A stretch of 64,000 bases of DNA. It comes from JAGWAJ01 sp965215155 (lineage in GTDB: Bacteria > Acidobacteriota > Vicinamibacteria > Vicinamibacterales > UBA8438). The notes under the pieces are model-generated. The model saw only the letters and a list, made by a program, of their open reading frames with translations. It made no database searches and was not told the DNA's origin. Below, in pieces: positions 1-8,930 of the stretch. Both the position numbers and the translations under genes were made by a program. The stretch is taken from NCBI GenBank assembly GCA_965215155.1, contig CBDCCY010000004.1:2356001-2420000 (forward strand), read 5' to 3'. Each line of letters begins with the position of its first letter. The stretch's first letter is position 1.

Positions 1-944
1 GTGCGCCCCTGCGCCCGGGTCGGCCGTTGGCGGAGATATGCGGCCACCGCGTTGCCCACATCGGTCGGGAGAGGCATGCGCTCGGCCTGATTCCCCTTGC
101 CGTGTACGACGACCTCGCCGGCGCGCCAGTGCACGTCGTCGAGACGCAGGGTCGCCACTTCGGCGGCCCGCAGGCCGAGGCGGGCCAGCGTGGTGATGAC
201 CGCAAAGTCGCGGCGCCCTCCCAGCGTCCGGGGGTCGCACGCGGCGAGCAGTCGCCGGACGTGGTCGGGCTCGAGGCGCGGCGGAAGCGCCACCAGTCGT
301 CGGCCGGCTACCGACGGGACGGCCGTCGCCAGCGAACGCTGGACCACCCCGGTGACATGCAGGAAGACCAGCAGCGAGCGCAGTGCGGTCGACGTCAGTT
401 GCGCGGCCCGGCGGGATTGCTCGGCACAGCGCGCCACCATGAACGCAGTCACGTCGGCCTCACCGAGTTGCTCGAGGTCCAGCCCGAGGCCGTCGGCCGA
501 GATGCAGCCGCGCAGAAAGGGGCGGACCGCATCGACGTAGCCCTGGGCGGTGGCTTCGCCCAGACCCCGTTCCACGGTGAGGTAGTGCCGGTAGAGCACC
601 AGGGTCTTGTCCACGGGCCCTGTCGGGATGGGCGTCGTCGCAGGCGGGATCGCGCCACGAGCCCGGAGGTACGTCAGCAACGGGCGCAGCGCCTTGCCCG
701 TCAGATGCCTCTTGTAGCCGGCCTTCTGCCGTGCTTGCAGAAACTGCTGCGTTCGCTCTGGCAGGTCGCCGATGTCGAGGCCTCTTGCCTGCAGCCACCG
801 GCTGACGGCCGACGCCAGAGACAACTGCGTCCGCAGCGAGCGCGGTGTGTAGCCTTGCTGCGCAAGCTCCGTCGCGAAGCCCGCCGCGAACGGCTTGAGC
901 GAACCAGCGATGGCGACGACGGGAACGCGTGACGGATCACTCAT
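1..944 (-). CDS. Tyrosine recombinase/phage-type integrase, C-terminus cut by window edge
   Basis: Reading the minus strand from ATG at 944 gives an open frame that runs off the window at position 1, about 314 codons. It begins MSDPSRVPVVAIAG. The first ~110 residues look like an arm or SAM-like DNA-binding region. Residues ~115-200 (TLVLYRHYLTVERGLGEATA) resemble the core-binding domain. From ~225 the catalytic domain starts, with LARLGLRAAEVATLRLDDV, whose Arg in GLRAAE matches the first catalytic Arg of the R-H-R-Y family, and VVVHGKGNQAERMPLP, the beta-hairpin Lys region. The HxxR box and the nucleophilic Tyr lie beyond the edge. An AGGAGG sits five bases before the ATG, which fixes the start. 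It cuts and rejoins DNA strands at specific sites, and its place beside other mobile elements suggests an integrase of a mobile or tandem-recombinase unit. Long frames on the opposite strand are shadows. Confidence 0.85.
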   Translation of the reverse strand, partial: MSDPSRVPVVAIAGSLKPFAAGFATELAQQGYTPRSLRTQLSLASAVSRWLQARGLDIGDLPERTQQFLQARQKAGYKRHLTGKALRPLLTYLRARGAIPPATTPIPTGPVDKTLVLYRHYLTVERGLGEATAQGYVDAVRPFLRGCISADGLGLDLEQLGEADVTAFMVARCAEQSRRAAQLTSTALRSLLVFLHVTGVVQRSLATAVPSVAGRRLVALPPRLEPDHVRRLLAACDPRTLGGRRDFAVITTLARLGLRAAEVATLRLDDVHWRAGEVVVHGKGNQAERMPLPTDVGNAVAAYLRQRPTRAQGR

Positions 945-1043
945 GAGAGCCTCCTCTCTCGTGGGTCGTGAGAGAAGAGTCTCCGTCCGTCAGCGCGCGG
1001 TGATTATCCGGATCGTCTCGTCGAAGACGCCCTGCACGACCGG

Positions 1044-1086
1044 GACATCAGGGCGGACATCGGAATAATCCCGACATCGGCATAGT
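1044..1086. repeat. Short repeated motif resembling an IS end
   Basis: GACATCGGAATAAT (1056-1069) is followed 17 bp later by GACATCGGCATAGT (1073-1086), and a partial GACATCAGG lies just before (1044-1052). Repeated motifs of this sort are typical of the ends of some DDE insertion sequences. Here they abut the point where the transposase sequence begins, so they may be the remaining end of that element after an internal deletion. This is inferred from position only. Confidence 0.4.
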
Positions 1087-2077
1087 GCGCGAAGCACGCC
1101 TGGTGGTCGACGCGCTGGACCAGCTGCGCGGCGCGCTGCCGTTTCCGCTCCGCGGGGTCGACACGGACAACGGGAGCGAGTTCCTCAACGAGGTGTTGGT
1201 GGGCTTCTGCCGCGACCAGGACATCGAGCTCACGCGGTCCAGGCCGTTTCGGAAGAACGACCAGGCCTGGGTCGAGCAGAAGAACGGCGCCGTCGTGCGG
1301 CGATTGGTCGGCTGCGGCCGCCTGGAGGGCGTGGCCGGAGCCGAGGCGCTGGCCCGCCTCTACTCGGCGGCGCGCCTGTTCGTGAACGTCTTCCAGCCGT
1401 CGTTCAAGCTGGCGGAGAAGACGCGTCAGGGAGCCCGCGTTCGGAAGCGCTACCACGCGCCGGAGACGCCGTGCGCGCGCCTGTTGGCCTCGGACGCGAT
1501 CCCCGCTGCGACGAAGGACCGGCTGCGCGCCGCGCTCGGGACGTTGGACCCGCTCGCGCTCTTGGACGAGATCCGCGCGGTCCAGCATCATCTCGCCGCG
1601 CTCGCCGCGGGGGCGACGGTCCATCCGATGCCGGAACGCGACGCTGACCTCGATGGGTTTCTGCGAAGCCTCGCGCTCGCATGGCGCGCCGGCGAGGTTC
1701 GGCCGACACATAAGGCTCGCACGAGACCACCCCGACACTGGCGCACCCGGCAGGATCCGTTCGAGACGACCTGGCCCCGAATCGTCCAGTGGCTCGAGGC
1801 CGAGCCCCATCGGACGGCGAAGGAGCTCTTCGACCGCCTCCGCCGGGAACAGCCCGGTGCGTTCTCCCCTGGCCAACTCCGCACCCTGCAGCGCCGTGTC
1901 AGGGACTGGCGGCGCTTGGCCGCCCGTCGTCTCCTCTTCGTCGACCGGACCGCATCACCCCAGAACGGCTTCGGGTCGCCGATCGCGGGCGACGCCGAGA
2001 GCAAGACCGACTCCCAACGTAGCCGGACTCGACCCGTACGACGCAGCGGCGCCCCCGGTCGGTCTCCACCGAGGTAG
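1085..2077 (+). pseudogene. DDE integrase-catalytic-domain transposase, N-terminal half missing
   Basis: The frame from GTG at 1085 encodes the second half of an integrase-core (rve) transposase. GVDTDNGSEFLNE carries the second catalytic Asp, and FRKNDQAWVEQKNGAVVRR carries the catalytic Glu in the N-x-x-x-WVEQKNG context of the IS481/ISNCY-like integrase transposases. The first catalytic Asp, the HTH region and all upstream residues are absent. Homology begins abruptly at the start of this frame, directly after the short repeats at 1044-1086. The C-terminal helical region (TLQRRVRDWR) is present. The last ~40 residues read into a diverged repeat starting near 1961 and are probably not native. 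It cannot be active as it stands. The family is clear; which IS group is less certain. Confidence 0.7.
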
Positions 2078-2512
2078 TCCCGTCGAACGCCCCGAGCCAC
2101 GGCGCTGAGCGGTCTAGTTCTTCGACCGGAGACGCGGGTCCGGTCTTTCTGAGGCGAGCGGGCCAGCGCCGCGGCTGTGGACGCTGCCGCTCTGTGGACG
2201 CAAAGAACGCGCCCACAGGAGCTTGCGAAACCGCGCAGACGCGGTTTCGCACAAGCGCCCACAGCCTCAATTTGTTGTTGGTACTCTCAACTTGAAGAAC
2301 CCAACGACGGACCAGAACGATCGATCGGGTCGCCGATCGCAGAGGACGCAGGGCACGAGATCGACTCGGACGTTGCCGGAGTCGATCCGTACGACGCAGC
2401 GACGCGTCCGCCGCGACTCCACGGAGATGATCTTGTCGAACGCCCCAGCCCACGGCCCTGAAGTCGGGCTCTTCGACCAGAGAAGCGAGCACGATCTTTC
2501 TGAGGCAAGCCG
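1961..2512. repeat. Diverged direct repeat, two ~200-bp copies
   Basis: Copy 1 (about 1961-2163) and copy 2 (about 2313-2512) share long collinear blocks: GGGTCGCCGATCGC near the start, CCGTACGACGCAGC in the middle, GTCGAACGCCCC later and TCTTTCTGAGGC at the end, with many substitutions and small gaps between. On the minus strand both copies keep a similar reading frame (GAFD..SVE...RRCVVR..SG). No known family is recognised, and neither copy has a convincing start. The 149 bp between the copies contains a perfect hairpin (2225-2250). No other gene is seen in 2078-2566. Confidence 0.55.
2225..2250. repeat. Perfect inverted repeat (11-bp arms, 4-nt loop)
   Basis: GCGAAACCGCG (2225-2235) is mirrored exactly by CGCGGTTTCGC (2240-2250) around CAGA. 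GCGCCCACAG occurs on both sides of the hairpin as a direct repeat. There is no T-run on either strand, so it is not an obvious intrinsic terminator. Its role is unknown. Confidence 0.5.
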
Positions 2513-3059
2513 GGTAGCATTCTCAAATGAGGCCACACGAGCGGCCAGAGTAGTTGACGCCGAACAGTGCGCCGCGAGAAGGCGCCAGTCCTCAGCGGGT
2601 GCGAATCCCGCCCGGCAACTGTCGCTCCAGCCGGTAACAGTCGGAGCGGATGATGGAGGTAACGACATCGTCTGAAGCACTTCGACGGCAAAGGGCCGCC
2701 TCGGGCGGCTCAGTGACCATGCGGGCCGCAACGCGAGTGAACGCCGAGCAGGCCTCGAAACCAATAATGCGGAAGCCGACCCGACTGTTCAGCGGGGAAG
2801 GCTGGCACGGGCCGGGAAGCGAGCGACGCAGGCACCGGCCCGCTCCGCCGGGGTAGTGGCGGCGGCACGCATGGAAGAGGGGAGTGGACGCAACGCGGGA
2901 AGCCCTGCCGGCGGCGACGTACGAGCCAACCGATAGCCCGCGAGGGTCAGGTCGGGCCGGACAGGGTGGCGGAGAGGCCTGTAGTACCGGGAAAGCCGGG
3001 TAACGCCGGCGGAGGAAAGGGGCCTCAGTTCGAGAGCAGCGCATCACGGAGGAAGGGAC

Positions 3060-4400
3060 GTGGGGACTGGCGAGAGCCTATCAGCCTCAGAACGAGTTCA
3101 GCGACTCCAGAGGGCGCTACATGCGAAAGCGAAGGAAGCTCCGGGCTTCCGGTTCTACTCGCTGAGCGACAAGGTGTGGCGCGACGACGTGCTCGAGGTC
3201 GCCTGGCGGGCCGCGCGTCGCAATGGCGGCGCGGCCGGGGTGGACGGCGAGACGGTCGCGGACATCGAGTCGTTCGGGGTAGACCGGTGGCTGGGAGCAC
3301 TGGCGCGGGACCTGAAGGCGGGGACCTACCGGCCACGGGCGGTTCGGCAGGTTCTCATCCCGAAGAAGCAGCGCGGAAAGTTCCGGCCGTTGGGTATTCC
3401 CTGTCTCCGGGACCGGGTGGCGCAGACCGCGGCGATGCTGGTGTTGTCGCCGATTTTCGAAGCCGACCTGCAACCGGAGCAATACGCCTATCGACCGGGC
3501 CGACACGCGAATGACGCAGTCAGGCGCGTTCATCGGCTGCTGACGACGGGCCACCGGGAGGTGGTGGACGCCGACCTGTCGGACTACTACGGGCAAATCC
3601 CGCACTCCGACTTGCTCCGGTCCATTGCCCGGCGCGTGAGCGACGGGCGGCTGTTGGGCTGGGTCAGGGCGTGGCTGGAAATGCCCGTGGAGGAGGACGA
3701 TGGGCGTGGCGGTCGCCGCCGGACGAACCGGGCGCGTCGGGAGCGGAAGGGCACCCCGCAGGGGGCGCCGATTTCGCCGCTGTTCAGCAACATCTACATG
3801 CGCCGCTTCATTCTGGGCTGGAAGGTGCTGGGCTACGCTCGGCGCTTCAAGGCGGAAATCGTCAACTATGCGGATGACTTCGCGGTGCTCGGCAAGGCAC
3901 CGGCGGCAGAGATGCTGGCGGCGGTCGATGCCCTGATGAAGCGTCTGCGGTTGCCCATCAACGCCGAGAAGACCCGCTGCTGCCGAATACCCGAGACGTC
4001 GATGACGTTCCTCGGCTATCGGATTGGACGCAACCACCGCCGGGACACGGGGCGCGCCTACATCGGCACGCGCCCGAGCCCGGCGAGCGTCCAGAGCATC
4101 TGCCGTCGAGTGAGCGAGCTGACGACGCGGCGTGACGGGCTCCCGCCGCCGGGTGTTGTCGTGGCGCGCCTCAACCGGTTGTTGACCGGCTGGGCGAACT
4201 ACTTCATCCTGGGGCAGGTCAGTCCGGCCTACGCGGCCATCGACCGGCACGCCACGCGGCGGCTGCGCCAGTGGCTCTGTCGCAAGCACAAGGTGCGGTC
4301 CGGACCCTACGTACGGTTTCCGGACGAGCGGCTCTGGCCAGAGTACGGGCTCACCCGCCTTGGAACGCGCACGACGAGCCTTCCGTGGGCGAAGGCATGA
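3060..4400 (+). CDS. Group II intron reverse transcriptase/maturase 1
   Basis: This 446-residue LtrA-type protein copies the intron RNA into DNA and helps it fold and splice. The RT fingers/palm start at ~40 with RRNGGAAGVDGETV. RPLGIPCLRDRVAQ marks RT block 2, EQYAYRPGR block 3, and DADLSDYYGQIPH block 4 with the first catalytic Asp. KGTPQGAPISPLFSNIY is block 4-5, and NYADDFAV contains the YADD catalytic core. The thumb/maturase X region follows, including LNRLLTGWANYF. No HNH endonuclease domain follows, so insertion would rely on a nicked or single-stranded target. It starts at GTG 3060, where no strong Shine-Dalgarno decides the start. It sits in domain IV of the outer intron, ending 10 nt before domain V. 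Confidence 0.92.
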   Translation: MGTGESLSASERVQRLQRALHAKAKEAPGFRFYSLSDKVWRDDVLEVAWRAARRNGGAAGVDGETVADIESFGVDRWLGALARDLKAGTYRPRAVRQVLIPKKQRGKFRPLGIPCLRDRVAQTAAMLVLSPIFEADLQPEQYAYRPGRHANDAVRRVHRLLTTGHREVVDADLSDYYGQIPHSDLLRSIARRVSDGRLLGWVRAWLEMPVEEDDGRGGRRRTNRARRERKGTPQGAPISPLFSNIYMRRFILGWKVLGYARRFKAEIVNYADDFAVLGKAPAAEMLAAVDALMKRLRLPINAEKTRCCRIPETSMTFLGYRIGRNHRRDTGRAYIGTRPSPASVQSICRRVSELTTRRDGLPPPGVVVARLNRLLTGWANYFILGQVSPAYAAIDRHATRRLRQWLCRKHKVRSGPYVRFPDERLWPEYGLTRLGTRTTSLPWAKA

Positions 4401-4410
4401 TCTTGTCCGA

Positions 4411-4442
<32 letters not shown>

Positions 4443-4936
4443 GTGTGTCCAGCGAAGGCTGGCCTGTTCAGTGGGAGACAGTCCCGCCGGGGTAACAATC
4501 AGAAGCCCCGTAGCTTGGATAGCAGGGAGGAGGGAAACCGAGTTTCTGAAGCCTATCGACCAGGTCTCTCTTGGGGAGACTGCGAGTCATCGGGCCGTAA
4601 CGCAAGTGAACGCGCAAGTGGCCTCGAGAGTGCGTATTACCGAAGGCCGAGCCCACAACCGGAAGGCGAAGGCAGCATGGGTGGCCGAAACCTGATTGAG
4701 ACGGCCGACCACTTCGGCGGGGTGGCAGCGGCGGCACGATGACAAGGACGGGCCGAGCAACTGGAGAAGCCCTCCTCGCCCCGGCGCGAAATCGCCGGAG
4801 CAAGGTAGGTTCTATAACCGGCGACACCGGGAAGTGAACCGAAGGCGAGAGGGTGGCGGAGGGGCGTGTAGTAGCGAGGAAGCGGGGTAATGCCCGCGGA
4901 GCAAAGGCGCCCTGCTGTTGACGATTCTCCGACAAG

Positions 4937-6250
4937 ATGGGAGGCAAGGACGGGATGACAAAGACGTCCATCGGTTTGCAGGACCTGAGAAGGAGAATAT
5001 ATCGCAAGGCGAAGGCTGACCCGGACTGGCGCTTCTGGGGGCTGTACGTCCATGTGTGCAACGCGGTGACACTCCGGGAGGCTTTCGAGGTGGCGCGACG
5101 CAACGGCGGTGCCGCGGGCATTGACGGTGTGACGTTCGCGGCCATCGAGGATGCCGGCCTGGAGACGTTTCTGACGGGCATCCGTGACGAACTGGTCTCC
5201 CGGACCTACCGGCCCTCGCGGAACCGGCACGTGGAGCTACCAAAGGATGGGGGCCAGGTCCGCATTCTCGGAATCCCCACCATCCGGGACCGCGTGGTAC
5301 AGGGGGCGCTGAAGCTGATACTGGAGCCTGTCTTCGAGGCCGACTTTCAGGAAGGTTCATATGGGTACCGGCCCCAAGGCACCGCCCACCAGGCGGTGCA
5401 CCGGGTGACGACGGCAGCCGTCAAGAACAAGACCACGGTGATAGACGTGGACTTAGCGTCGTACTTCGACACGGTTCGGCACGACATCCTGCTTGGAAAA
5501 GTGGCGGCCCGCGTGAATGACGGCGAGATTCTGCGACTGCTGAAGCTCATCCTCAAGGCCGGCGGCAAGCGGGGCGTTCCTCAAGGTGGGGTGATTTCAC
5601 CACTGCTCAGTAATCTCTATCTCAACGAGGTGGACAAGATGCTGGAGCGGGCAAGAGAGGTCACCCGACAGGGACGCTACTATTACATCGAGTATGCTCG
5701 CTTTGCCGATGACCTGGTGATCCTGGTTGACGGTTACCGCCGGTGGCGGTGGCTCGCCCAGGCAGTATACACGCGGCTGCTGGAGGAGCTGGCCAAACTC
5801 GACGTGGAACTCAATCGTGACAAGACGCGCCGCGTTAGTCTCGCGGAGGGCGGGAGCTTCACCTTCCTCGGGTTCGACATTCGCCGCACGCGGACGCGGC
5901 GAGGCAAGTGGGGTGTGGCATGTGTGCCTCGAACCAAGGCGCGCACCAGCCTGCTCCGTCGGCTCAAGGAGGTGTTTCGCCGGCATCACTCGCAACCGGT
6001 TGAGAGAGTCGTTCGGCTCATCAACCCCATCCTGCGCGGTTGGACGAACTACTTCCGCGTAGGGCAATCGAGCCGATGCTTCGGTTACGTGCGGGACTGG
6101 GTCGAGAAGAAGGTCAGGCGACACCTGATGCAACAGCGCGGGCGTTCGGGTTTCGGCTGGCAGAGGTGGAGTAGGCGGTGGCTTTACGAGCGGCTCGGGC
6201 TGTTCTCACAGTACCAGGTCGTCTACGGGCCGAAAGCCCTTCCAGCTTGA
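4937..6250 (+). CDS. Group II intron reverse transcriptase/maturase 2
   Basis: This 437-residue intron-encoded protein differs clearly from RT 1 (IYRKAKADPDWRFWGLY at the N-terminus). RT motifs are in order: ARRNGGAAGIDGVTF, VRILGIPTIRDRVVQGA, GSYGYRPQGTAHQAV, DVDLASYFDTVRHD (block 4 Asp), KRGVPQGGVISPLLSNLYL, and EYARFADDLVIL with an FADD rather than YADD core. FTFLGFDIRR leads into the thumb, and INPILRGWTNYFRVG marks the maturase domain. The C-terminus (GFGWQRWSRRWLYERLGLF) is typical of this subgroup. No endonuclease domain is present. It starts at ATG 4937; a second ATG seven codons in is possible. It lies within the inner intron and ends 35 nt before domain V. Confidence 0.92.
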   Translation: MGGKDGMTKTSIGLQDLRRRIYRKAKADPDWRFWGLYVHVCNAVTLREAFEVARRNGGAAGIDGVTFAAIEDAGLETFLTGIRDELVSRTYRPSRNRHVELPKDGGQVRILGIPTIRDRVVQGALKLILEPVFEADFQEGSYGYRPQGTAHQAVHRVTTAAVKNKTTVIDVDLASYFDTVRHDILLGKVAARVNDGEILRLLKLILKAGGKRGVPQGGVISPLLSNLYLNEVDKMLERAREVTRQGRYYYIEYARFADDLVILVDGYRRWRWLAQAVYTRLLEELAKLDVELNRDKTRRVSLAEGGSFTFLGFDIRRTRTRRGKWGVACVPRTKARTSLLRRLKEVFRRHHSQPVERVVRLINPILRGWTNYFRVGQSSRCFGYVRDWVEKKVRRHLMQQRGRSGFGWQRWSRRWLYERLGLFSQYQVVYGPKALPA

Positions 6251-6285
6251 ACCGCCGCATAACCCTTGCGATGAAGGCAACAGGA

Positions 6286-6318
6286 AAGCCCAGTGCCGGA
6301 AAAACGGCACGCTGGGTT
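6286..6318 (+). ncRNA. Domain V of the inner group II intron
   Basis: AAGCCCAGTGCCG, a GAAAAA-type loop, then CGGCACGCTGGGTT forms the 33-nt hairpin of domain V. The following TGACGAGGCGGGAGCTGG starts domain VI. Confidence 0.8.
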
Positions 6319-6548
6319 TGACGAGGCGGGAGCTGGAAACGTGCCCACGGGAGCCGGACTGCGGCCCGAAGCGAAAGCGACGGAGCATCCACCGACCCCC
6401 TACCGGCGGCGCGCCAGCTCTCGACCCTACCGATGAGCGGCGACTGGAAACGGAGCCACGGCGAGGAGTGAGGCACCGGCCACAGGCGAAAGCCGCCGGA
6501 CCAGCTACCCCCACCGCCTACCGCCACCGCGCCAGTCGTCGACTCTAC

Positions 6549-6971
6549 GCAGCACACGCACGTGGAGTGGCTACGCTTCCTGAAGCAGATCGACCGCGAG
6601 ACTCCTGCCGACGCGGACCTCCACCTGATTGCCGACAGCTACTGCACGCACAAGCACGAGAAGGTGGTGAAGTGGTTGGAGAAGCACCCGCGGTTCCACA
6701 TGCACTTCATTCCGACCTCGAGCTCCTGGATGAACATGGTGGAGCGGTTCTTCGCCGACCTGACGCAGGATTGCGTGCGTGCGGGGAGCTTCACGAGCGT
6801 TGCGGAGCTGGTCGCGGCGATCACGACCTACCTTGCGAGTCGGAACGAGAATCCGAAGCCGTACCAGTGGAAGGCAGACGGCGGAAGACGCTGGCCAAGA
6901 TCCAGAGGGCTCGGGAGGCCCTCCTGACGGCCAGCCCAGTTACATAAATCCAATTGTCAGGCAGGACACTA
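6549..6971 (+). pseudogene. IS630-family transposase remnant (C-terminal half plus one end)
   Basis: Directly after the outer intron's 3' end the frame reads THVEWLRFLKQIDRETP, then DLHLIADSYCTHKH (DDE Asp) and FHMHFIPTSSSWMNMVERFF with the catalytic Glu. This is the C-terminal half of an IS630 transposase. A frameshift near 6880-6890 moves the native tail (TLAKIQRAREAL) into another frame. GTCAGGCAGGACACTAG (6956-6972) resembles the terminal repeat of the complete IS630 at 37322-38483, so one element end survives. The N-terminal half is not found before the intron (before 2567), so the intron's two flanks do not rebuild a transposase gene. Confidence 0.75.
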
Positions 6972-7058
6972 GACGCCTTGAACCCGCATGATCTTCACAG
7001 TTGAGTCAAGTTTCGGATCCGGCTACCGCCGGTGGTCTTGGTCTCCCCGATCCAGTGT

Positions 7059-8660
7059 TCAGGCAGCCAGGGCCCGTCCGCGCCAAGCGTGGTCGACCTC
7101 TTGGTCGTAGAGGGCGACGGCTTCCCGAATCCGTGTGGTCGAGTCCCCGTCGAGGGTCGCCGACAGCACCGGCCCGAGAACCCGCGCCTGGGTCCGGTGA
7201 TAGGCCAGCGCGACGCAGAGTCCCTCGGCGGTGAGCTGGTACCGGAGGGTGCCGGGGATGCGCTCGATGAGCCCCCGGAGACGTAGCCGGCGCAGGTCGT
7301 ACGTCATGCGTCCCGTGCCGTAATCGTCGAGCGACAGACCACACAGTGACGCCACCGCCTCCCGCAACTCCCGGTTGCGGAAGCCGTGCGGCAGCAGGTC
7401 GAAGCGCAGCAGGGCGGCGAACAGCGCTTGCACCCGCCGGTCGCCGAAGCGCAGCGCCGAGGCGCGTTGGCCGTCGATGCACACCGGGCGGTGCAACTCG
7501 TCGAGCACGTCGGCTCCGATGCTTCGGTCGTGACTGAGGCGTTGGACGCCGAGCAGGCGTCGGTTGGCGGTGAAGCCGATCGTCTTCAGATCCTCAAGGT
7601 TCCTCAGCCGGCGGCCGACATCGAAGTCGTACGTGTCGTTGATCACCGTCTCGGTGCGTAGCGCGCGTCCCTCCTTGTGGTACTGCTTGATGCGCGAGTG
7701 CTTGTAGTCGACGTGCAGCGACGGGGTGACCCTGTCGGTGATGACGCGGGTGCGATACCGCGAGGGGGTGCGTCGGGTGACGCGCCGGTCGAAGATCAAC
7801 TGCACGTGGTCGGGACGGCCCATGTCGAGGTGCTCGCGCAGCACCTCCTCGAAGAAGACCCGCCCCTGCGCCGGTCGGTCGAACACCTGGGTCCGGGCGA
7901 ACTCCGCCTGCAGTATCGAGATGTCGTACCGGATGCCCTGTTTCCGGTCGCTGGGCTCGAAGGGGTGCGGCAGCCGCGCCAGCCACTTCCGCAGCAGCCC
8001 GTCGACCTGCTCCGCCGTCAGCCCGTCGGCCAGCCGCTGCATCGCCTCGGGGTCGTCGCAGCGCAGGATGCCGTTGTCGAGCGCCTCGAACGCGATGCCC
8101 CGCTTCGTCAACTGCCGCTTCAGGTACTCGTGCCCGTTGATGCACAGCTTGGCGTTGTACGGGAAGTACGAGCAGAACTTCAGGAAGAACGGCCCGAAGT
8201 CGTCGTCCACCGCGTAGACGTAGTAGTGGTTGACCATCGCCGTCGAGTCCGTCAGCCACGGATAGCTCGCGCCGGTCCTCGGGTCGTGGCGGCGTTCCGT
8301 ACGCAGCACCCGTGCCTTCTCTTGCGCCCGCCCGATGTAGAGCACGCCTTCGCCTCCCGTCCACCGGCGGAGGTACTCCCGCGTCCGGTCGTCCTTGCGC
8401 TCCCGGCGACCGAACGCCACGATGTCGATGCCGTTGCGCTCGGCATAGCGCTTGATCGCCGCGACGAAGCGCTCGGTCAGCGGTCCCATCAGGGCCGACG
8501 ACGGCACCGGCCGGCCCCGGACCTTGCGGAAGAAGTGCGCCGCGCCCGCCCCCGTCTGCAGCAGCGGTACGTAGACGTTCAGGTACATGCGGTCGATGCA
8601 CTCCAGCGTCAGCATCGTGTGCCGCGACAGTACTTCGGCGACGGATCGTGCTACGTTCAT
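7059..8660 (-). CDS. Conserved protein of unknown function (533 aa), possibly mobile-element linked
   Basis: I do not recognise a named domain. The start is ATG 8660, giving MNVARSVAEVLSRHTMLTLEC; an in-frame extension upstream to 8741 lacks support. Notable stretches are ECIDRMYLNVYVPLLQTG, VLYIGRAQEKARVLRTERR, NHYYVYAVDDDFGPFFLKFCSYFPYNAK and a highly polar core (HVDYKHSRIKQYHKEGRALRTET). The C-terminal ~110 residues (GRMTYDLRRLRLRGLIERIPG, YQLTAEG) look like a winged-helix DNA-binding fold. I see no signal peptide or membrane segment, so it is probably cytoplasmic. The many conserved aromatic and charged residues suggest an enzyme acting on nucleic acid, but that is a guess. It sits between an IS630 remnant and metabolic genes. 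A DNA-binding or mobile-element role is possible. Confidence 0.6.
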   Translation of the reverse strand: MNVARSVAEVLSRHTMLTLECIDRMYLNVYVPLLQTGAGAAHFFRKVRGRPVPSSALMGPLTERFVAAIKRYAERNGIDIVAFGRRERKDDRTREYLRRWTGGEGVLYIGRAQEKARVLRTERRHDPRTGASYPWLTDSTAMVNHYYVYAVDDDFGPFFLKFCSYFPYNAKLCINGHEYLKRQLTKRGIAFEALDNGILRCDDPEAMQRLADGLTAEQVDGLLRKWLARLPHPFEPSDRKQGIRYDISILQAEFARTQVFDRPAQGRVFFEEVLREHLDMGRPDHVQLIFDRRVTRRTPSRYRTRVITDRVTPSLHVDYKHSRIKQYHKEGRALRTETVINDTYDFDVGRRLRNLEDLKTIGFTANRRLLGVQRLSHDRSIGADVLDELHRPVCIDGQRASALRFGDRRVQALFAALLRFDLLPHGFRNRELREAVASLCGLSLDDYGTGRMTYDLRRLRLRGLIERIPGTLRYQLTAEGLCVALAYHRTQARVLGPVLSATLDGDSTTRIREAVALYDQEVDHAWRGRALAA

Positions 8661-8930
8661 GGCTCGGGCTCCGGTCGATGGGCTCCCCACCGGCCAGTCT
8701 ACGGCCACCATCGCCCTCGGGCGACTATAACGGCGGCTCACGCCGCAGCGGGAGCAGCGGCCGGAGTCCGACTCCCCCTAAAGCACGCGCTGAGGTCTAC
8801 ATGTCTCGTCGGTCTGAGGCGGAGCCTCGTTAGGATCTGTGGGGGGCGAACGCCGAATGGCTGAGCTACCCGACCATTCCCAAACCACTTGACTTGGCGG
8901 CTCAGCGAAACACCCTTCCGCCACGGGTTG

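Larger units (their letters stand above)
4443..6430 (+). mobile_element. Inner group II intron inserted directly 3' of the host's domain V
   Basis: It starts GTGTGTCC at 4443, immediately after the last GGTT of the host domain V, and ends CGACCCTAC at 6430. The first 50 nt align with the start of the outer intron, sharing the AAGGC and CCCGCC positions. It encodes RT/maturase 2 (4937-6250), has its own domain V (6286-6318), and a domain VI-like stem with arms GAGCTGG and CCAGCTC. Deleting 4443-6430 joins GGTT to CGATGAGCGG, which matches the continuous GGTTTGACGAGGCGG that follows domain V in the inner intron. This is strong internal evidence for the boundaries. The insertion point just past a stable hairpin recalls the hairpin preference of group IIC introns, though I do not assign a class. 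Confidence 0.82.

Noticed and set aside
27..932. A plus-strand frame of 301 codons at the window start
   Set aside because: The minus strand here encodes a clear tyrosine recombinase with a ribosome site; the plus frame is its shadow.
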